A DNA stretch of 64,000 nucleotides from Sympetrum striolatum (GCA_947579665.1 OX388343.1:101499657-101563656); one strand, 5' to 3'. Counted from the first letter of the stretch, positions 35,367 to 47,145 are shown. Made by a program: numbers and translations. The notes: a model not told the origin generated them from the sequence alone.

Positions 35367-36526
35367 CGAGTAAAATGTTGCTTGCATTCTGCAAGCATGT
35401 TGATAACACAAATTTCAAGTCGACATCATATCGAGTGGGTCATCAAAAGTAGAAAAAGTGTTGAAATTATTCATAAAATTCGCTGCAATTTCTCAGTCTG
35501 GCATCGAACCTGGGTCTTCCTGATGATAATTAATATGCTGAACAACAAAAGATTACCCTCTCAAACTATGTGTGAAAACTCAAGCAGAAATATTGGCTGC
35601 AACTGCCTCAAACTAAGTCCTACCTTTCACATATATTCCTTGTGTTAGAATATTTAATGTGCTCTGGCATCGAACCCAGGAGCAGAACGGTCGTATCTAT
35701 TTTTTTTTCTTAAACCGAGTCTTAATATACATCTTCTATCTAAGCAAGAACTTCCTATCATATCGATAAATGCATCAAAAAAATAATGAAAACCTACCCT
35801 AATGTATATATATGGGGGATATATTTACCGCCCGGGATCGAACACGGGTCTTTCTGGCAATACTTTCTATGCAGCACATTAGAAAATAACCATCTCTAAC
35901 TATGTGTAAAAATTCAAGCAGATATATTTGTTGCAAATGCCTCAAACGACGTCCTGTTTTTCCCATATATTACTTATGAGAGAAAAGTTATTGTGCTCTG
36001 GCATCGAACCCAGGAATACTATGGTCTTATCTATTTTTTTTTCTTAAACCAATTCTTACCTTACATCGTCTAGCCAAGCACGAACTTCCTATCATTTCGA
36101 TAAAAGAATAAAAAAATAATGAAAAACTACTCCCATGTATTTTAAAGGGCAGATATTTGCATCGTCCTAGCATCGAACCCAGGATATATCTCGTATAAGT
36201 CATTTATGTTTTCGATAGATCATGACCATGAATATAGGCTCCTTGAGTTTTGATTCTCAACCTGTCCGAGAAGTATTTTTTATAACTTTCGGAAAATCAA
36301 AGCAATGCATTTAAATACAAAAAATCGGGACTTTGAGGCCCTCTGGAATCGAACCCATGACACTGAGGTTCCAAATCGCAATTTTTCTGGCGGTTACGCG
36401 TTATGGCCAATACGTCGTAAAAATTTGAATGACGCTTGTGGTTTAGGCTGTGAATTAGTATCCTATCTATCTATCTATATCCCTATATATATGAATGAAT
36501 CCGGAGAAGCATCTATATATAATAGA
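35367..36526 (-). mobile_element. Family A copy 2: Helitron-like, six B-box units
   Basis: This copy of 1160 bp reads on the minus strand from TCTATTATATATAGA (36526) to ACTCG (35367), with A and T flanks as in copies 1 and 3. The 3' hairpin GCTTGCA/TGCAAGC (35380-35396) again lies 13 nt from the end. Six B-box-like motifs lie at 36345-36355, 36169-36179, 36000-36010, 35834-35844, 35666-35676 and 35500-35510, spaced 176, 169, 166, 168 and 166 bp. The extra length comes from a tandem duplication of about 334 bp: the segment around 35666-35830 repeats that around 36000-36170, including a shared TCTATTTTTTTTTCTTAAAC. No protein is encoded. Confidence 0.55.
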
Positions 36527-36528
36527 TA

Positions 36529-36765
36529 ATAATTAAAAATGGCTTTTATTCGGGCGAGATTGAGAATAGAAAGTCTCTTCTTACACCTAACCCATCGTCA
36601 TATGCGAAACAGAAAGAAAGAGATAGATAGCAAAATTACACGAAGAAAAGTAATACGTGGATTGTAAAAAACCTAAGCTGAGGGCTCAGGAAAAAAATCC
36701 CACCGTAGGAAAACACTCACTAGAAGGGGAGTGAGAAAAACTTGCGAAACCTACAGATAGAAAAC
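36529..36765 (-). mobile_element. Family B retroposon 3' tail, copy 3
   Basis: The minus strand carries the family hairpin region (complement of GAGAATAGAAAGTCTC, here partly mispaired), CTCGCCCGAATAAAAGCC and then a TTTTTAATTATT tail. The tail directly abuts the 5' end of the family A copy (36526), so the Helitron-like element probably inserted in or beside the TTA-rich tail. Homology fades beyond about 36765. Confidence 0.6.
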
Positions 36766-36952
36766 TGTATTTTTGATGAAGGAGAAAGAAAAGAGTTATG
36801 AAAGACAGGCAGTGAAAATGTAAAAATTGTACAAAAAGAAAGGAGAAAAAACATAACTGCATTACAAACAATCAGATAAAATAAATCCACTTCACTAAAA
36901 TGAAATTAGTTATAGATGATAGATGAATTTATATTAATTATAAAGTCGTGTT

Positions 36953-36997
36953 AAAGGCTCCATAACTCAAAATTCTATTACATTCGCGAGTGCAAAT
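36953..36997 (+). repeat. 45-bp direct repeat, copy 1
   Basis: Begins AAAGGCTCCATAACTCAAAA and ends CATTCGCGAGTGCAAAT. It matches 37984-38028 at 40 of 45 positions in the same orientation, 1031 bp apart. The origin is unknown: an old duplication, or copies of a dispersed element. Confidence 0.8.
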
Positions 36998-37983
36998 CTA
37001 ATTTATAGAATAAATTTCTCGGTTATATGCTCCCGTATTTGATATTATCATCTTGGAAAAAGGATTATTATCTTTCCTCGATTATACGATACGTCTGCGT
37101 AAATACTTTTTTTTTGTTTCAACTCGGTGGAGTCGCCAGTACACCACTACAAGCATAACCTTAAAAATTCGTTTAACTCAGTGGGACTTTACCAATTAAT
37201 GCTATTCACAAAATATTACGCACATTCACTTGCCAAGGATGAAAGCTGCTTCGGTTGATCAAGCAATTAATGATAGCATTGATAAATTATAGGAAATCAT
37301 ATTTTGAAGTATTTGAATCCAGTAGACTTCGTTCCATTCGATGAAATATATTTTCTTAAAGGTATACCCAGTGTAATTTTAATAAACAGTACAATGCTTC
37401 CAATAAAGTCAAAGATAAACATCTACAAGTGATGTACGAAACATTTCACATAGATTTCAGCATAGATTAGATAAGGTTGAGCAAGATTCAGCGTAACATC
37501 TATTGCCCAGAGCAGAAAAAAGTATCATACTTGATAAGTTGTCCTAACATTGTTTAGTTGTAAGCTTCGGATACTATAGATAAATCATGCTAGCAAGAAC
37601 ATCCTTAGAGAACCATGAGCTAATTTACTATTTGTTGTGTATATTTTAAGAAATATTTCACAAATTTGGTCTGCATTGGCTTGTATGGAACAGGAGTGAT
37701 GGAACTATTAAATGTGATCATTTATGCGTTGAAAACACTTTCTTTCAAAAAATCATTAATCGACTTAAGTGCTTCTAATTCATTGGAAAGAGTAAATATT
37801 CCGAACATAGATATACATTAAATTTTATTTGCAAAATCTCGCTTGCTAGGAACTTAAAATGACGGTTACGATTCGTAATAAATGCATCGCGTTATCGAAT
37901 TACTTGTGCCGCGTGCTCAATCATAATGTTTACGAGTAAACAAAACACGCCGACGATGCAATTCGTGTCAATGAAGTACAACA

Positions 37984-38028
37984 AAAGGCTCCATAACTCA
38001 AAATGCCACCACATTCGCGAGTGCAAGT
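37984..38028 (+). repeat. 45-bp direct repeat, copy 2
   Basis: Partner of 36953-36997. The differences cluster in the seven bases before CATTCGCGAG. Confidence 0.8.
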
Positions 38029-38230
38029 GTTTATAAACGCCATGACGTGTCATCAGGTCCATCACGAACGTGACTCAATTTGCATGATTAATGTGGCGTA
38101 TACTATACATACAGAAGAGCTTAGATACAGAAAAGTCCAATTTTATCATTACCATCAATAGTAGCATGTTTTTTCAAGTTGAAACCGTTATCATCTTATA
38201 ATCATGATAGTAAAATCAAATACATATATA

Positions 38231-39086
38231 AAAATCTGATGTGGCCAACACATGACTTTCTCCGTATTTATTGAAAACATAAGCCTATGCCGGTAATATA
38301 TAAATAACTCCAAAACAATGAGTGTTACAGGAAAATGTTTCATACAACATTTGTAGTAAAATACATTATCTATAACTTCGGTACATCATTGTATATACCT
38401 ACATTGCATTCTGACAGAGATATGTTTGAAAAACTTCCATTTCTGGATAAACAACAACTTCCGGTTAACCATTATTGAAGAATAACTCCTAAACAATCAG
38501 TGTTACGATAAAATGTTTCGTATAAAAATTGTAGTAAAATACATTATCTATAACTTTTGTGTGTAAATTTATATAACTACATTGCATTTTGACAGATATA
38601 TGTACGAAAAACTTCCATTTCTGGATAAACAAGAACTTTAACCATTATTGAAGAATAACTCCTAAACAATCAGTGTTACGAAAAAATGTTTCATACAAAA
38701 GTTGTAGTAAAATACATTATCTACAACTTTTGTTTGTAATTTTATATACCTACATTGCATTCTTACAGAGATATTTAAGAAACGAAATTTTGTTCCGGAT
38801 AAACCGCAACTTCCAGTTAAGCGATATTCACCAAAAACTAATCGACTCTTGGCATTGTTAGGAAAATACAAAATATGAATTTTGAAAATGATCGGATTAT
38901 TACTTTTTAAGATAGAGCGCCCACAAACGTTTTTACCACAGACAGACACACAGACAGACATGTTCGGAAAAATAGCGAAAACGAGCTCTATGGGCCTCAA
39001 AACATCTATTTCCGTCGAAATCTGGAGGTCGAATTCTTTTGCGAATACAATACTTTCTTTATACTATGTATAGTGAGAAAGTAAAA
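38231..39086 (+). mobile_element. Family C dispersed repeat, copy 1
   Basis: Starts AAAATCTGATGTGGCC and ends GAGAAAGTAAAA, as do copies at 42952 and 50900. The first part holds three tandem units of about 175 bp, each containing AATAACTCC (near 38309, 38483 and 38655) and ACATTATCTATAAC-like words. It is followed by GAGCGCCCACAAA, a CAGACAGACA-rich segment and a conserved 3' part that reads openly on the plus strand (LKTSISVEIW..., ending near LSLYYV). Its final bases (ACTTTCT...AGAAAGT) form an imperfect terminal hairpin. The element type is undetermined: non-autonomous, with no recognisable enzyme. Confidence 0.6.
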
Positions 39087-39851
39087 ATAGCAATAACGAA
39101 ATCAAGATAGGCAGTCGTAAGCACACGAGAGTAGCAAAGAAAGCTCGATATATTTTAGCGGTGTGATTCCTTTCACTTTTTAGTGGTGTAGTCCTTTCTA
39201 TGAATCTGTAAGATTATAAGTCCTTTCTAAGACTCCTCGCAATTAATGAAATAGTATAATGGAAAGTTCAGCCAAAAAAGCCTAAGAACCGCACATCAGC
39301 AATAAAATGCAGATTAAGCAAGTTGAAACATCCGACGTCTTCATTGTGATTCTCCTAAGTCACGTAGGTTACGTTGAGCATCAAGGTTCTAATGCGTGCA
39401 TTAGGAATTCGCAAAGTCACCTCCTCCGCCATAACAAGAACCTTTCATATCCGGAAATTTCCGGAACACGCTCTTTCTCCCTTCTTAATAACAATTCCAT
39501 AGAGTAATTGCGCCTTACGTTCATTATCCCTTCCGTGCCTTCTTGACCTTTTTCCGAGGGCATCGCATCCTTCGCGATGTTTTCCTTCCGCTTCGCTCCG
39601 TCCTCGAAATAAAGTAGGAGGGGATACGACTTGGATCTTGCGAGCACTGTGGAGGAGTCAGGACCCGAAATTTTACGGATTTCATTTCAAAACATTTCAT
39701 TACTTCATTTCTCTTCTCTTTTCTTCTGGCTTAATTGAGTACAGGAGAAGATGACCGAGATCCTATGAGCGAACCCGATGGAACGGATATTAAATCTAGT
39801 GTACTAGAAGGTGTGAATAACGTATTACGCAATTTTATATAGGCCATTATA
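39087..39851. other. Noncoding stretch with a GC-richer patch
   Basis: At 39420-39660 the DNA is GC-richer and a 76-codon minus frame (39647-39417) is open; its product is Glu/Arg/Lys-rich and unassigned. A 16-bp perfect palindrome lies at 39450-39465. Confidence 0.3.
39450..39465. promoter_or_regulatory. Palindrome TCCGGAAATTTCCGGA
   Basis: A perfect 16-bp palindrome made of two inverted CCGGAA cores, the ETS-factor core motif, in a GC-richer patch. It could be a dimeric ETS or STAT-like site. There is no direct evidence of function. Confidence 0.3.
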
Positions 39852-40691
39852 TCTATTATATATAGAAGCTTCTCCGGATTCATTCATGTATATAGATAGA
39901 TAGATAGAGAGGATATAAATTCACAGGCTAAACCACAAGCGTCATTGACTTGAAATTTTTATGACGTATTGGCCATAACATGTAACCACCATAAAATTGA
40001 GATTTTGATACTCAGTGTCATGGGTTCGATTCCATAGGGTCCCAAAGTCCAGATTTTTCCCGAATGCATTGCTTGGATTTTCGGGAATTTTTAAAAAATA
40101 CTTATCGGATAGGTAGAGAATTAAAACTCAAGGAACCTATATATATGGTCATGATCTATTGAAAACGTTAATGACTTTTACTGAAAATATCCTGGGTTCG
40201 ATGCTAGGACGATGCAAATATCGGTCATTTAAAATACATTGATATAGTTTTTCATTATTTTTTTAATGCACTTATCGAAATGATAGGAAGTTCCTGCTTA
40301 TATGGAAGATGAATATTAAGCTTAGTGTTTTGAAAAATATTTAAATAAGACCGTACTGTTCCTGGGTTCGATGCTGGAGCACATTAAAATTTCTCTCATA
40401 AGGAATACATGGGAAAAGTAGGATGTCGTTTGAAGCAGTTGCAGCTAATATTTATGCCTGAATTTTCACACATAGTTAGAGGTGGTGATCTTCTGCTGTG
40501 CTGCATAGGAAGTATTACCAGAAAGACCCGGGTTTGATGCCAGACGATTAAATTGCAGCGAATTTTAAAAATATTTTCAATATTTTATTTTCTTTTGAGG
40601 ACCGTGCCGAAATGATGCCGATCTGAAATTGGTGTTGAAATGAAATTAGTGTTGTCGATCTGCTTGCAGTATGCAAGCTACATTTTACTCA
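39852..40691 (+). mobile_element. Family A copy 3: Helitron-like, four B-box units
   Basis: This copy of 840 bp is in the same orientation as copy 1: TCTATTATATATAGA after A, ACTCA before T, and a hairpin GCTTGCA/TGCAAGC (40662-40678) 13 nt from the end. B-box-like motifs lie at 40023-40033 (perfect GGTTCGATTCC), 40195-40205, 40365-40375 and 40531-40541, spaced 172, 170 and 166 bp. The last reads GGTTTGATGCC, a C-to-T change at the CpG. No coding capacity. Confidence 0.55.
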
Positions 40692-42379
40692 TATATATAT
40701 ATATTTCTCCATTTTTAGGGCGAATGCAATAGACGCAGAAGTTTAATTACTAATCATTAGAATTTATGCATATACTTTGTCATTAACATATATGCATATT
40801 TGAAACAAATAAATGGATTTTTATCAAGATCGCAAAAATGATCACCTCATAATAAGCATATGACCAAATATACTTAGTGGATAAAGTAGAATTAGCTCTG
40901 ATCAAAGAGATTTTTTGACGTTTTAAATCTCTGTTACAAAAAATTGAAGGAACTACGACGCAGTTTCTTTGACGTGGATGTAATATAACTTATATTATTT
41001 ATTGTGGGCAAATATTTAGAATGAATATTTCCATTTGCACTCTTGCAAGTGCCGTCATTCCGTTATTCCTTAGCTACCGTCAACGTCTTGAAAGTAACTT
41101 GCCGCCTTTGCTTGTAGGTCCCTAAACATCTTTAGGCAGAGCAGAGCTTTCGAAAAAATAAAAATAATTGTAATTAAAATTTAATTTCCTGTTATGTCCA
41201 TGAATTTTTTACAAAACGCTCCCCTAAAACTTTAAATCTTCCTGCTAGGTATACAACTTTGCTTCTAAAAACAAGCTTACATATTCGAAAAAATACCAAA
41301 AATTATGTCAAGTGATAATTTTCCGAAATTTCCTCTCAGCTAGTAGGGAAGGACGTATTTTGAAATTCATCATAAAAAATATTAGATCTGCATCATATGA
41401 AATAACATTTATTTCCATCCCACGATATCCCAATCGCATTTCGTTTCTTTTGAAGAAATCTTTTCGTATGGAGGTTCATTATTCCTGTTTTGATTGAACC
41501 TACCACCGTGGAAAAAAACTAACTTCCTGAACGATCTAGTCGATTTCAGATCACACCAAAATCAGAAAAATTAGTAGAGAAATTGATTTCGAAGGTTTTT
41601 ATATCTATGCTAGTTTAGGGAGCCAAAATATTTGGTTATAAAATACGAAATATTTCGTGATTCATATTTTATTAAATTTCCGATATTAAAACCATATCAA
41701 AGTTTTTAGCAATACATCGTTAATATAATCCACATCAGTGTGGCTAAAATATTTCAACAGTTTCCTTGGTAACAGAGTAAGCAAAGGTTGCGTTTGGCAA
41801 GCTGAACGACTGAAATTAAGTTGCGCAAGTATGATTCCCAAGGCCTCTGCATTCCCTATTAATTTAAGAGCGTCAAAGGGGTAACGGGAAGCTTACGCGA
41901 TAATGAATTTCAGATTTTATCGCACTGCTTCAACGGATCTAATTGTCTAACTCACCTTCACCCGAAGGGTCTTTCCTATCTTGGTATGCGCGTTTCCATT
42001 TTGCCATTCATATTACGAACTAGATCAGGAAACGTAATGTTGCAGTGACTCGCTTTAGGATTTCAACGCAAGATCGACCGACTTTCAAAACCGGCAAAAC
42101 TGAGTATCTCCTCGGGATAAGTATTCAAAAATGGATATAAAAATGAAATAAAATATTACAAATCTTCTTCTAGTAAATTTCGGAATATATCGAAATATTT
42201 CAAATCGCAAAATGGCGAATTTTTTAACCTCTAAGTCGAACCCAAAAATGCAGAATCCAAAATAAGAATTGCAAGTAGAATAATTTGTAAATGTTACGTA
42301 CCTCTATAAGATACAGGTAAATTTGCAAATATAAAGAGTATTAAAGAGAAAAAGAAAGAAATTTACAGCAGGGAAAAGG
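40692..42379. other. AT-rich noncoding stretch
   Basis: No gene or bounded repeat recognised. GC-richer patches at 41040-41110 and 41930-42100 carry no recognisable motif. Confidence 0.35.
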
Positions 42380-42600
42380 ACGTGGTTCGGTAGTTTAGTT
42401 GTTAGAACACCTGCCCGGAAAGTGGGAGACCTGGGTAAGAGTCCCAGCCAAGTCACTATTTTTCTCTTCTTGAGTAACCTTGGGTTAAGTTGCTTTCCTG
42501 TGCGAAGTCCAACTTCATTTCCATGATTCGAGAAAAAGAAAGTCATCCACAATTGACAACGGTAGAGAATGAAAAGAAAAATTGTGAAAAGGTTTCGTTG
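42380..42600 (+). mobile_element. tRNA-derived SINE
   Basis: The head reads GGTTCGGTAGTTTAGTTGTT (A-box region, about 42384-42405), then GGGAGACCTGGGTAAGAGTC, where CTGGG/CCCAG form a 5-bp T-stem and the B box is degenerate (GGTAAGAGTCC). An anticodon-like arm is recognisable, but the acceptor does not pair well, so this is a SINE head or tRNA pseudogene and not a working tRNA. The body (AGTAACCTTGGGTTAAGTTG...) continues to at least 42520. The end is unclear. A minus open frame across it (42627-42304) is just the SINE in translation. Confidence 0.55.
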
Positions 42601-42951
42601 CCTAAAATCCAGAATGACTCGAATCACTGCGGTTACCGTCCGTCTGAAAGAAAACGGAAATAAGAAAAGATGAAATCGGAAACCTTAATGAATAATGGGA
42701 AAATTATGGATTTCAGGATATGACAGCGGTGAAATATAGAAAGAAGAGAATAGTAGGGAAATACTGATATGATATTCAGAAAAGACAGAAAGGAGAAAAT
42801 ACGTAAGTCAATATTTTCCAAATCGGACGTTTTCATGCTTCAGGAATTGGCAGAAATTAGTTAATTACAATGATATAGACTGAATTATTAGGAAATTTTC
42901 TTGTATATTTGCAAAATTATTAACCTGGCTAACTGAATATTTACTTTTTAT

Positions 42952-43978
42952 AAAAATCTGGTGTGGCCAGCACATGACTTTCTCCATATAGGATGTACTT
43001 TCTCTATAAGATGTAAATATTTATCAACGAAAGTATTTTCGAACTCTACATTCAATCTAAATGTGGAAGATAAGTGATTAATTTTTATCATATTATCTTT
43101 TACGTCACAAATATTATAAATAATGTTCTTCGGGACATCTGTTCGGTGAAAAACGATGAAATTAGCCTTTCGCCCACAGCGCTCACAGCGCCCACAAAGT
43201 ACATAATCAGCAACTTCCGGTTTATCAGTATTTGATGAATAACTCCTAAACAACCAGTTATAAAAAATATAATATCTACAAAAGTTATAGTGAATAGCAT
43301 TTTCTAAAACTTTAATAAATTATAGTATATACCTAAATATCAGATTAATGGAGATATTTTGCAAAAACGGAACGAGCTTTGAAAATTAAAGCTCAACTTC
43401 CAGTTAAACCAATTTACTCCAAAAACTAATTAACTCTAACGACACCAACCAAAATACTATGTATGAAATTTGGTGTTGATCTGACCAATAGTTTTCATGT
43501 TAGAGCGCCCACAAAGTACATAATCAGCTACTTCCGGTTTATCAGTATTTCGTGAATAACTCCTAATCAACCGGTGATACAAAAATATGTTAAATAAAAA
43601 AGTTATATTAAATTACATTTTCTTAAACTCTGAAATAGAATATAACTAAAAATCATATTTATAGAGATATTTTGCTAAAACAGAAATTTGCTTCGAAGCA
43701 AAAAGCTCAACTTCCGGTTTACCGATTTACTCCAAAAATTAATCAACTCTGACAGCACCAACCACAGTGTGTGGTATGTAGTTTGGTATTGATACGACAA
43801 ATAGTTTTGACGTTAGAGCGCCCACAAGCACAGACACACATACACACAGACACCATTCCGAAAATGGTCAAAACGTGTTCTAGGGACCCCAAAACATGTA
43901 TTTCCGTTGAAATCTCGAAGTCGATTTTTTTTATGAAAACAATACTTTCTCTATACTACGTACATGGAGAAAGTAAAA
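42952..43978 (+). mobile_element. Family C dispersed repeat, copy 2
   Basis: Starts AAAAATCTGGTGTGGCCAGC and ends GGAGAAAGTAAAA. It contains two units of about 318 bp marked by GAGCGCCCACAAAGTACATA-like words and GAATAACTCCTAA (near 43235 and 43553). Then come GAGCGCCCACAAGCACAGAC, a short CA-rich run and the conserved end region, open on the plus strand (KMVKTCSRDPKTCISVEI). Two minus frames (43253-42948, 43300-43100) are shadows of the repeat. Confidence 0.65.
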
Positions 43979-44552
43979 AAGAATTCGTCAATGACAACAT
44001 TAGATACAAACAACATTACAACATTAGATATAAAGTGATTTTTCATGGTTGATATTATTTATTTAACCGGATATACCCTTGTTTACAATCACTAAATCAC
44101 TTCAACAGAAATGAAAATATATGATACATTAATCAGCATGATGTTACAAACACATAATATCACTAGCATTGAATATATATTACAAATTACTTGAGTTGAA
44201 CCTATCTAAATATCTATCCTAAAATAACTATCATAAATATGAAAGTTTTCATGTACAATGATACAAAGAAAAAAGTAAGTGAATACATAAATACAACATT
44301 TGCAAATAGAATAGTTACAGAAAAGTTGAAGTTTATATAAAAAATAATAAATTCCGAGGATTAAAATGAATTGTTACACATAAGGTATAGTAGCAAGAAT
44401 AAAATGAAAATACATATGAATGATACAATAACATATTTTATGTATTATTTAAAGTGATTGATGAATAATTCTTATTAGAGCAATTTAAAGCACTAAGAAA
44501 AAATTAGAGCACAGCTTACAAATAAGTTCAAAAAATATCAGGGAAAAAAGCA
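43979..44552. other. AT-rich noncoding stretch
   Basis: No gene or element recognised; very AT-rich. Confidence 0.4.
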
Positions 44553-44806
44553 ATGGATTCTGATCTCTCGAATGGTTCGAGCGATTTTATTTCGAGCGAA
44601 GACGATGTCGAATTTAGTTCACCTGTGGTGCATTTCCTCTGGAGCTCATTAATGGCGTTAATGGAATTTTAGGCACGGAAGACGTGTGTTCGATATTTGG
44701 CCGAGCCTTAAGCACCAACGCTTTTGGCCTCACAACCTCATTCGACTACAGTCGAATGTCCGGCACAGAGGAAATCTTAAATTATTACGTACTTGACTGC
44801 TTTTAG
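44553..44806 (+). pseudogene. Possible broken reading frame with acidic start
   Basis: An ATG at 44553 opens MDSDLSNGSSDFISSEDDVE and runs to a stop at about 44679. From about 44626 the next frame stays open to 44806 (SIFGRALSTNAFGLTTSF...). The junction of two partly overlapping open frames resembles a frameshifted exon or a decayed transposase whose N-terminus is acidic, as in piggyBac-type proteins, but no catalytic motif is seen. The family is unrecognised and chance cannot be excluded. Confidence 0.2.
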
Positions 44807-46786
44807 AGCAAACTGAGATGTTTACTAACACAAACGGGGAAGAACTGCGGAGAATGGAATGCTATGTTTTTGCAATTAAGGATTTTTTCGTCTGAAAACG
44901 TCAGAGAAACAGGAAATGGCATAATTAGAAGGAAGTGGCACTATGAAATACCTCCAGATTCACAAGAAAAAAATCCAGATTTCAAAAATGATTAACCTAC
45001 TTCTATCCTTTCTCAAGTAGCGGCAATATTTTCAAAATTTCTTCGGCAGTCCTTCCTAACGAGTGATCCCCCGTCTTTACTGAAACACTCCAAATAAATG
45101 CTGTCAATTCTCTAGACCATTTACGATCTTACTATTTATCTCGTACCTTAGAAAAAAATGAAATTGCAGTCTTTTTACAACGGTAACTATCTATCAATAT
45201 ACATTTATTTTATAGACTAGTTTTAGAACTTTTCTCATCTCACATCCGAAAATATATCATTAACGAGGCATTTAAGTATCTTAAACACTGGATAAAAGGG
45301 AGGATGCGAAAAAATATCTCGAAATTAAAATTTTCTAAAACTTTAATTGTCCTTATTCCTGAAATTCGTCATTAGCCAATTTCAACTTTACATCGTAGAT
45401 GCGTTTCTTCATCTAAAGTATTCTTATATTTCCTAAAGCAAAAGATTTGCTCGAATCACTTTCCACAAACTTTCTACCTTTTTCCCAGTTTCCATCTTCG
45501 TTCTTCACGAGTATTCTACCGCCGCTGGCGATATTCCAGTAGAACAAAGCTAATCTCTAACCCCGGGGTACTCACGTTTTTTAGTAGGGAATTTCAGGAA
45601 GCGAAGCGGGCACCACATAACATTTCCGTCCTTGGTGATATTCAGGCAATCCCTTGGCAATATTATCACTTTACTAATCAACATTAGGCCGTTTTAAAGA
45701 AACGCTACCTGGTAAATAAGATCGAGAAAATGACAACGGACCTATATAATTTCATCACAACATCACAACGGGGGAAAGTCTTTATCTCCGAAGAAGATTT
45801 GATTGTGGGAATAAATCTGGGATGAAGGTTTTCGCTGCATGTGCACCGCTGTGTTCCGAAAAGCATCATTTAGTCATTTATAAAGGTGACTTTGATACCC
45901 TGATAAGCTGATCAGAGCTGAATCTTCACATTCCCTTTATGAACAAAATATGACATAGATACGCGTCTTGTTAATTTGGGCAGAGGCGATAAGAGGGATA
46001 AAGCTTAGACACGCCATCACCCTCGGTGTTTAGAAGCCAAAGAAAAAGCTAACCAAGTTTCTGACCCCTTCCCCACCAAACCTTCACTCTATCCCCGCAA
46101 GAGCAATCCCAAGAAATACTGTTTTAGCAAATAAAAACATTCTTTTTACCGAAGCTTGGCGGGCACTGTGCGAGGTCGCTTCGGGCACCAGGTTGGGAAT
46201 CGCGGCTCTAACCGTATCTAAATGACTCGCTTCAGGGCACAGATCGAGAAATTTCTCAGCCCGGAAATACGTCTGCTTCCGAGGTCAGTTTCGCCATGAA
46301 AATGGCTGGACGACCCTGCTGGATATCCGACTCGGGCGGAAGTGTCACGAACAAGGACGTCTAAGGTGCGTTTGCCTCGTCTTTCGGCTACGCAGCAGAT
46401 TGCGATGTTACTACGACGCCATATGAACCATTTCTATCTCTGAAATTCCCTTCAATTTAGCTTGTTTTTGGATCGTTCTTGGTAAATCCAGTATCAATAA
46501 TCGAACACAATCATCACACTCACCACACATTGAAACGAGCAATTTATTTTCCGAAATTCCCTTGAAGATACTGAAAAAATCATTGTGCAGAAGACATGGT
46601 CATTGTCGGCCGTGTATATTCTCCCAGCCAGCGCGGAGGCCTTCATCCAAGAGTTCTTTTTCCTCTGAAAGTTCCAGACACCGGGCTATTTCCCCAGAGG
46701 TGAAGAATGTTCCAAAGAATGGAATAATTCGTCGCTCTTGTACAGAGTAAGGGGTCTACTTAGCATCAGACTCTTCGAAATCAAGT
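44807..46786. other. Noncoding stretch with GC-richer patches
   Basis: GC-richer DNA at 45500-45660 and 46140-46440 holds only tiny frames, for example MKMAGRPCWISDSGGSVTN from 46297 (22 codons). A 62-codon frame at 46562-46750 is unassigned. These patches could be exons or regulatory DNA of an unseen gene; no splice pair with coding support was found. Confidence 0.25.
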
Positions 46787-46919
46787 ACTATTGTTGTAGT
46801 AAAGATTGATACTATTGTTGTAGTAAAGATTGATATTATTGTTGTAGTAAAGATTGTTACTATTGTTGTAGTAAAGATTGATACTATTGTTGTAGTAAAT
46901 ATTGATACTATTGTTGTGC
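46787..46919. repeat. 24-bp minisatellite, about 5.5 copies
   Basis: Units start at 46787, 46811, 46835, 46859 and 46883, with a partial unit from 46907. The consensus contains ACTATTGTTGTAGTAAAGAT followed by TGAT. Units differ by a few bases. The period is a multiple of 3, so the minus strand stays open as an 8-residue repeat (TTTIVSIF); this frame (46971-46756) is a product of the repeat and not evidence of a gene. Confidence 0.95.
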
Positions 46920-47034
46920 TACGACATCTGCAACAATTCTGCACATGGCTTCCTTGCGGTCTCAAAATCAAATCTTACAATATGTCCTCCATCTTCGATT
47001 CTCTATGAATATTTTTGTATAATTAAATCTAAAA

Positions 47035-47145
47035 TAAATCGATTCTACTTAAATCTTCTGTCTTGATCATCCATGTCTCTACTCCGTAAACCACCGTAAG
47101 ATTTAGTAAAAATATTCTTTGTATAGACAAGTAAATTTCCGGTAT
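47035..47145 (-). pseudogene. LINE reverse-transcriptase fragment
   Basis: The minus strand from about 47145 reads YLSIQRIFLLNLTVV and then YGVETWMIKTEDLSRI. The pair matches the segment after the RT core of RTE/CR1-like LINEs, where a K/R-x-x-L-x-x-S-x-V-x-x-x-L helix leads into YGxETW. A stop follows shortly after (IDLF-stop). Only some 35 codons are recognisable, with nothing of the catalytic core, so this is a small dead fragment. Confidence 0.55.

Larger units (their letters stand above)
36766..38230. other. Noncoding stretch with a dispersed direct repeat pair
   Basis: AT-rich. Contains two copies of a 45-bp segment (listed separately). No gene recognised. Confidence 0.35.

Noticed and set aside
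35367..36526. CRISPR-like array, because of the regular spacing of a short conserved motif
   Set aside because: The conserved part is an 11-bp B-box-like hairpin, spacing is near 168 bp and varies, the unit sequences are shared between copies, and the DNA is clearly eukaryotic.
42304..42627. 107-codon minus frame
   Set aside because: Crosses the tRNA-derived SINE; its middle is the SINE head in translation.
43771..44052. 93-codon plus frame, similar to frames at 38882-39073 and 51716-51997
   Set aside because: All three are the 3' part of the family C repeat; kept as an observation about the repeat and not as genes.
46756..46971. 71-codon minus frame with Thr/Ile/Val/Phe repeats
   Set aside because: Created by the 24-bp minisatellite.
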